From NCBI RefSeq assembly GCF_001186125.1, contig NW_014040476.1:72525-96874 (forward strand): DNA of 24,350 bases, written 5' to 3'. Within the stretch, counting starts at the first letter, position 1. Each line of letters opens with the position of its first letter. The notes beneath the pieces were generated by a model. The model did no database searches. It was not told the origin of the DNA and saw only the letters and a program-made list of their open reading frames with translations. Positions 20,065 through 24,350 of the stretch are shown piece after piece. Source of the stretch: Sphaeroforma arctica JP610. Its lineage: Eukaryota; Opisthokonta; Ichthyosporea; Ichthyophonida. The position numbers were made by a program, and so were the translations under genes.

Positions 20065-21473
20065 GTTGGTGAGTGTCAGTGTTTATATCTGCAATCAGCG
20101 ATAACTACGCTATTCCATATAACTAACGTAATCTTATCCTTGCTTGTGAGTAGTGCAATGCGGCTGGGTACAACAGTACAACTACCTATCTAGATATTTT
20201 ATCCACGTGTAAGGAGATCTAACAGGCATGAAAGATCGTGGATATGGTATACCGATAGGGTGTTGTGGGACAAACAAACGCAACAGTATAAATCTCGTTA
20301 TTCACCAGCCACTGCATTACATAGATCCAGCACACCAAATAGTACCAAGTACACAGTACAATTTAACCTCACCTCAACGTGAACACGCACTCAACTCGCT
20401 CAAAGTCTCCAGTACATAGTACTCGGTAGGACCTCGGAGTTCGGACACACTACCCCCCAGGCCCCAGGCCTACTCTAGTAGAGGCCCAGGGCCCTATAGT
20501 AGCCCCACTCTGGGCCACTCCCCAGGCTCATAGTGACTCAGTAGTAAATATATACGGTACTCAGTAGTACCCAGTAGTCAGTACTCTCTATAGTAGGACC
20601 TCGGACAGTGGACACTCGTCCTGAGAGCGGGCCGCTGGCAGGCTCCCAGAGCGACGCAATGACCCAATGACCCACTCGCACCAGTCCAGAAAATATAAAA
20701 AATAGGCACGACATCTGTTTATTTATGGAAAACAACCTCTTTGGACTCTCCGGAAAAAAACCCCCACTCGAGAGTGACTCGAAGTCATATGATTCTTATA
20801 ATTTCTTTTCCCACTTTTTGCGTATTGTTGTTCTTTATATAGAACACTCAATAGGAAGGTTGCCTGATGACAAATAGTCAAATAGCTAGCGAGCCATCGT
20901 TGTTTTTTAATGGTATTTATATATAAATATTATTGTGTGGTTCACGAACACCTCTATATACTCTATTTTACAGATATTGTACAATACATCATGATGATGA
21001 ATACAGCACATTTCACACCACGAAGAACATTTTTCCGTTTTCGACAAGTAGATTTATTGCAAACAGGATGTGTCAGTGACTCAGTGTGAGCCTGATAGGC
21101 GTGACTCGCATGACGAGTCTCGTCTCTCTCAAGTTTTCTCTTGTGTTGGTATGATTCAAAACTTAAAAATTGAACTAATGCTTATGCTAATAGATCTATA
21201 AAAATATTATATATTTAGAAAACTTTCAAAATAACGAGACAAGCACATTTTGAACACAAACACACGCAATAATTAAATAACTGCACGTGTGGAAAGGGTG
21301 TCAAGCACGGTATTCAATGCACGATATCTTATGAACTAAAAGTCAGATTAGCAATTAGACGTCGCAGAAGTTCTTATATCATCCTATACTAGTTTCTGGC
21401 TAAAAAAAGTAGCGATCGTTATAATTGAAGAATTGCATTTGCACAATGGCGTGCATCAAGCGTGCAAAAGTAG
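20065..21473. other. Upstream region of the aconitase-like gene; GC-rich repeated patch at 20425-20680
   Basis: Next to the gene start is ordinary sequence. From 20425 to 20680 composition becomes GC-rich and words repeat: GGACCTCGGA at 20429 and 20596, many TAGTA/CAGTAGT words (20440-20595), GACCCAAT/GACCCACT, and an imperfect dyad GGCCTACT-CT-AGTAGAGGCC near 20467-20488. From 20690 to 21473 the sequence is AT-rich and without genes; part may belong to the transposon that follows. No RNA gene was recognised. Confidence 0.45.
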
Positions 21474-23188
21474 ATCGTCCGTAGAATCTTTTCAGCCCGC
21501 CCCGCACATGTTTCAATAGAGGCTGTAGTACAAGGATATACTCGATCAACATATTTTGGATACATAGATCACAGTCAGAGGTCAAAAGCAAAGACTCGTT
21601 CACGAAAGAATCTTTCTCAGCTTATACCAACCAAAGATAGAGATGTGTTCAAAACATGGATGATCAAGGTAGGAAGAATTGATGAACATCCTTCTGAAGA
21701 TGTTGATCAAGAAGCTATCATCGATCACGAGATCCAGAAACAACACAAGTTGTGCACTAAAAGTTTTCACGTTAAGTATATACGTAGAACGAAACAAAGG
21801 GTCAAGCTTACCGACGATGCAGTTCCTATGACTGAACAAGAATACCGTGCAAATGTAGCGCGTGAACGTTTAGCATATGAAGCATTAGAACAGCAGAGGT
21901 TAGTCAACGAAATGGTGCAATTGGGCTTACTTCAAGAAAATTGCCGCCCGACTCTGCGTTCAGGTAGACGACCACTTAGTACCATACAACCAGATGATAA
22001 TCCCAAAACAGTTAAGAAGCGTCATACAAAGGTAGATTCGACTACGATACAACTAGAGGTTAAGACTGTAGCTCTAACTAAAGGTTCTTCGAGATTAGCA
22101 GCTTTAGAAGAAAAGATGGCACAATTACATAGTGATATAAAGAGTGCAGAAGAGAATCTCACTCAACAAAAGATAGAACATAATATTGAATTGAATTTAA
22201 TGGAGGATGAATTGAACAACAAGCAACATAGACTCGACGGAATGGCGAAGAACTTCAAAGAGACTCGTATATCCAAGCTAACATATGAGTATATATCCCA
22301 GGATGTAGAGAGGGTTCGTTTTTGTACCGGATTCCAGACTCCCACCAAATTTGTAGCTTTTGCGGAAAATATTGAGAAATACGGTAAAGCGTTCACACCT
22401 GGTAGAAGTTCACTCACTATTCAGAATGCTCTGTAACTGTGGTTTGCCAGGGTCAGGCACAACTTAGACCAGGGTGTCTTAACACACTTATTTGGATTAA
22501 CATGTACACAGACCGTATCTAACATTCTTAATGATATGAATGCAGTTATTTTGAGCTACTTCCGGCATCCTTCTAACTGGATGCTCTGCGGCTGCCTTGC
22601 TTCATGAAGAAGTACCCAACAACATCACTAGCAATCGATTGTACAGGTTCGTATGTGTGTCCTCTACACAATGGATTATCAACTGCATTCGCTTATATAT
22701 ATATTTGTAAATAGTTACTAATATGTCGCTTATATATTTATATTTAAATAATTACTAATATGTGCTTAAACCATCCTCTATACCACTATAGAAATTTTTA
22801 TCCAGACTCCGTCCAATCTCGACTTTCAAAAGGCAACATACAGCAAATACAAACATCACAGCACGGTCAAAATGCTTGTGGGGACGTCAGCCGCCGGGCA
22901 CTGTCTCCGTTGTATCCCGGGAAGATCAGCGATCAAAAGATATCTAACTTGTGCAAGGAGTCCCTATGCGCGAAGATGTGGCCTGGTTTGGCCGCCATGG
23001 GTGGCAAAGGATTCCTTATAGCTGACTTGTTGCCGGCTGGATGCACATACAACGTACCGCCAATGTTGCGTAAAGACACTCAGTTTACTACTGAGCAAAA
23101 TTTGGAAACAATTAAGATTGCTTCATCAAGGATTCATATCGAACGAGTCAATGTTCAGAATGTTGGCGCAAGAATTTCGCTTAGTTGA
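21474..23188 (+). pseudogene. ISL2EU/IS4EU-type DDE transposase, inactive
   Basis: The first frame is open from 21474 to TAA 22434-22436 (about 320 codons). It holds a THAP-like remnant (KDRDVFKTWM..LCTKSF..DDAVPM), a coiled-coil middle (LEEKMAQLHSDIKSAEENL) and the VRFCTGF motif that precedes the HTH. Homology continues in the same frame past the stop as VRHNLDQGVLTHLFGLT, matching the Tnp_4 helix-turn-helix. After a frame change near 22600 comes KKYPTTSLAIDCTG with the first catalytic Asp. An AT-rich stretch with stops interrupts, then 22760-23188 gives LSPLYPGKISDQKI, GKGFLIADLLPAGCTYNVPP and ASSRIHIERV. In active relatives the second motif is ADKGF; here it is GGKGF, so the second catalytic Asp is lost, while the Glu of HIER remains. 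The 263-codon piece alone would look like a host coiled-coil protein; the context says transposase. Confidence 0.75.
22690..22763 (+). repeat. 37-bp AT-rich duplication inside the transposase remnant
   Basis: CGCTTATATAT begins at 22690 and again at 22727; both copies end in ATTACTAATATGT or AGTTACTAATATGT. The pair sits between the first catalytic Asp region and the later part of the transposase and brings stops in all frames, so it grew after the gene died or forms part of the lesion. Confidence 0.75.
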
Positions 23189-23319
23189 CATACACTCTTT
23201 TTATCAGTTTCCATAGCCTCCGAACCTTCCGAACCAACGATGTGCATTGATTCTGTAAACTTATCCTGACGCTCGGAAACTGTTGTTGGATTTTCGATGA
23301 TTGTCAGGTAAATTGGGCG

Positions 23320-24175
23320 TTATACGTCTTCGTCTATATTTCCAGTGACAAAGCTTGGTACATCCCATTTACTTTCCTTACTTGTGCACAGATTGCTGTC
23401 TTCGTCATCGTCAGATTGCTTTATACTGGAATCATATTTATACCTCTCAAAATCATTCGCCGCCGCCCAACCACTTTGTTGAACCACAGTCCAAACTAAA
23501 GATGCTACGTGCACACATTTACGACCTATGTCAAGCGGGCATACGCAATAATCCTTCTTCACCCTATATTCTCCCTCTAAATGGCTCGTTAGCATCGCAT
23601 ATTCTTCCATAGACGACGAGATTTGTGAGCGTGGGATACTTGCGCATACAAATACATCCTTGCTACTATTACCCGAAAAATCCGCGCCGAAACTAATAAT
23701 CTTCCATTTAAAACGACATATATTCTTAGCCTCTTGATAAATAGACGTATTCACATTTTGTTCTACTTGCGCAGCTGTGCGCGAGCGTCCCTTGTTGTAA
23801 GCAGTGATGCCAAAGAAGTCTATTATTACCTCCGTTCGTATATAGGGGAATTTCTGCCAGTTGCCAGACTTTATGATAATCAGAACGAATAGGTAACCCG
23901 GCTATAGCCACTTCATTTAATGGCATCTCATCTTGACCCGAAAGTGTAACACACTTAGTTCTCGTTCGATCAAATACCCAACTATTTCTGTTCGCGTGTA
24001 ATCCTTCACGGAAAGCCTTCTCACAATGTGTAGAAAATGGCGGTCTTAAAGCTTTCTTTAAAGCCTCTAAAATATCATCTGTTCGGACTTCTATACATGT
24101 TGATAGGTGTTCGATCACAGTCGACATCACTGAATTCATACACAATCCAAATAAAGGTTGTTTTGCTGCACGCAA
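23320..24175 (-). pseudogene. SWIM zinc-finger accessory protein of the transposon, broken
   Basis: A frame from 24175 down to 23726 (LHANRNSWVFDRTRTKCV, GQDEMPLNEVAIAGL) passes the homology to a second frame near 23880, which reads NWQKFPYIRTEVIIDFFG and continues to the stop at 23320. This second frame contains DYCVCPLDIGRKCVHVASL, the CxCx(n)CxH SWIM signature (23548-23510), preceded by a strand-rich region and followed by an acidic serine-rich tail. SWIM domains bind DNA or protein and occur in transposon-borne proteins. The frame change may be a frameshift or an unrecognised intron. It converges on the transposase, leaving about 130 bp between the stops. Confidence 0.65.
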
Positions 24176-24183
24176 GTGCTTAG

Positions 24184-24214
<31 letters not shown>

Positions 24215-24278
24215 TATATATATACGTATGTATGTATATATATATATATAGTATAGTATATATATATATATATATAGT

Positions 24279-24333
<55 letters not shown>

Positions 24334-24350
24334 TATAGTATACTATATAT
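24184..24350 (+). repeat. TA microsatellite running to the window end
   Basis: Long (TA)n blocks broken by TATACGTATGTATG, TATAGTATAG and ACTATAGTATACTATA. The sequence is self-complementary over its whole length. It bounds the SWIM gene remnant on its 5' side and continues past the window. Confidence 0.95.

Larger units (their letters stand above)
21474..24180. mobile_element. Decayed DNA transposon of ISL2EU/IS4EU type
   Basis: Two convergent coding regions fit this superfamily: a plus-strand THAP/HTH/DDE transposase (about 21474-23188) and a minus-strand SWIM zinc-finger protein (about 24175-23320). ISL2EU-type elements are known to carry a THAP-containing DDE_Tnp_4 transposase together with an accessory protein. 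Both coding parts are broken, so this is a dead copy. Terminal inverted repeats and target duplication were not identified; the right side runs into a TA microsatellite at the window edge. Confidence 0.65.

Noticed and set aside
21645-22436. Host coiled-coil protein of 263 residues
   Set aside because: Homology to the transposase continues in frame past its stop and the VRFCTGF and HTH segments follow in the order of ISL2EU-type transposases; the frame is also open upstream to 21474.

Overview
The window looks like nuclear DNA of a single-celled eukaryote. Genes are split by many introns of 147-925 bp with GT..AG ends and frequent GTATGT-like donors. Intergenic space and introns are full of simple and tandem repeats, and plant-type telomere-like words (CCCTAAA) lie scattered in the first 9 kb. 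The two host genes recognised belong to families found across animals and many protists, so a holozoan protist such as an ichthyosporean would fit. That placement is inference; the taxon cannot be fixed from the sequence alone.

Layout. (1) 224-2495, plus strand: the last three coding exons of an LMBR1-family (limb region 1 / lipocalin receptor) polytopic membrane protein, followed by an 80-bp repeat. (2) About 2.5-5.2 kb: no convincing gene, but telomere-like words, a 112-bp duplication, a 40-bp minisatellite (7 copies) and a 25-bp AT-rich minisatellite made of two palindromes per unit. (3) About 5.7-6.95 kb, minus strand: a decayed C2H2 zinc-finger coding region, possibly the 5' part of a LINE. 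(4) 8103-8246, minus strand: a possible first exon with a MYND-like zinc finger. (5) 8.75-10.86 kb: telomere-like words, an 87-bp duplication, no recognisable gene. (6) 10860-20064, minus strand: a complete 14-exon gene for a 990-residue protein of the cytosolic aconitase / iron regulatory protein 1 (IRP1) family. (7) 20.07-21.4 kb: upstream region with a GC-rich patch full of TAGTA/GGACCTCGGA words. (8) 21.47-24.18 kb: a decayed DNA transposon of ISL2EU/IS4EU type, with a DDE transposase on the plus strand and a convergent SWIM zinc-finger protein on the minus strand, followed by a TA microsatellite to the window end.

The most interesting point is the aconitase-like gene. All 14 exons join in frame and the three Fe-S cluster cysteines are kept, but several catalytic and substrate-binding residues are replaced (the DH pair, the SH of TDSHT, the Gln of the QD motif, one of the two active-site arginines, one Ser of GSSR). 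It also carries an inserted loop with CxxCxxC. It reads as an intact protein that should be a pseudo-aconitase. The second point is a repeated pattern: four intronic tandem arrays in the two host genes touch an exon-intron boundary and contain extra copies of the adjoining splice-site region. The genes are not an obvious functional cluster.
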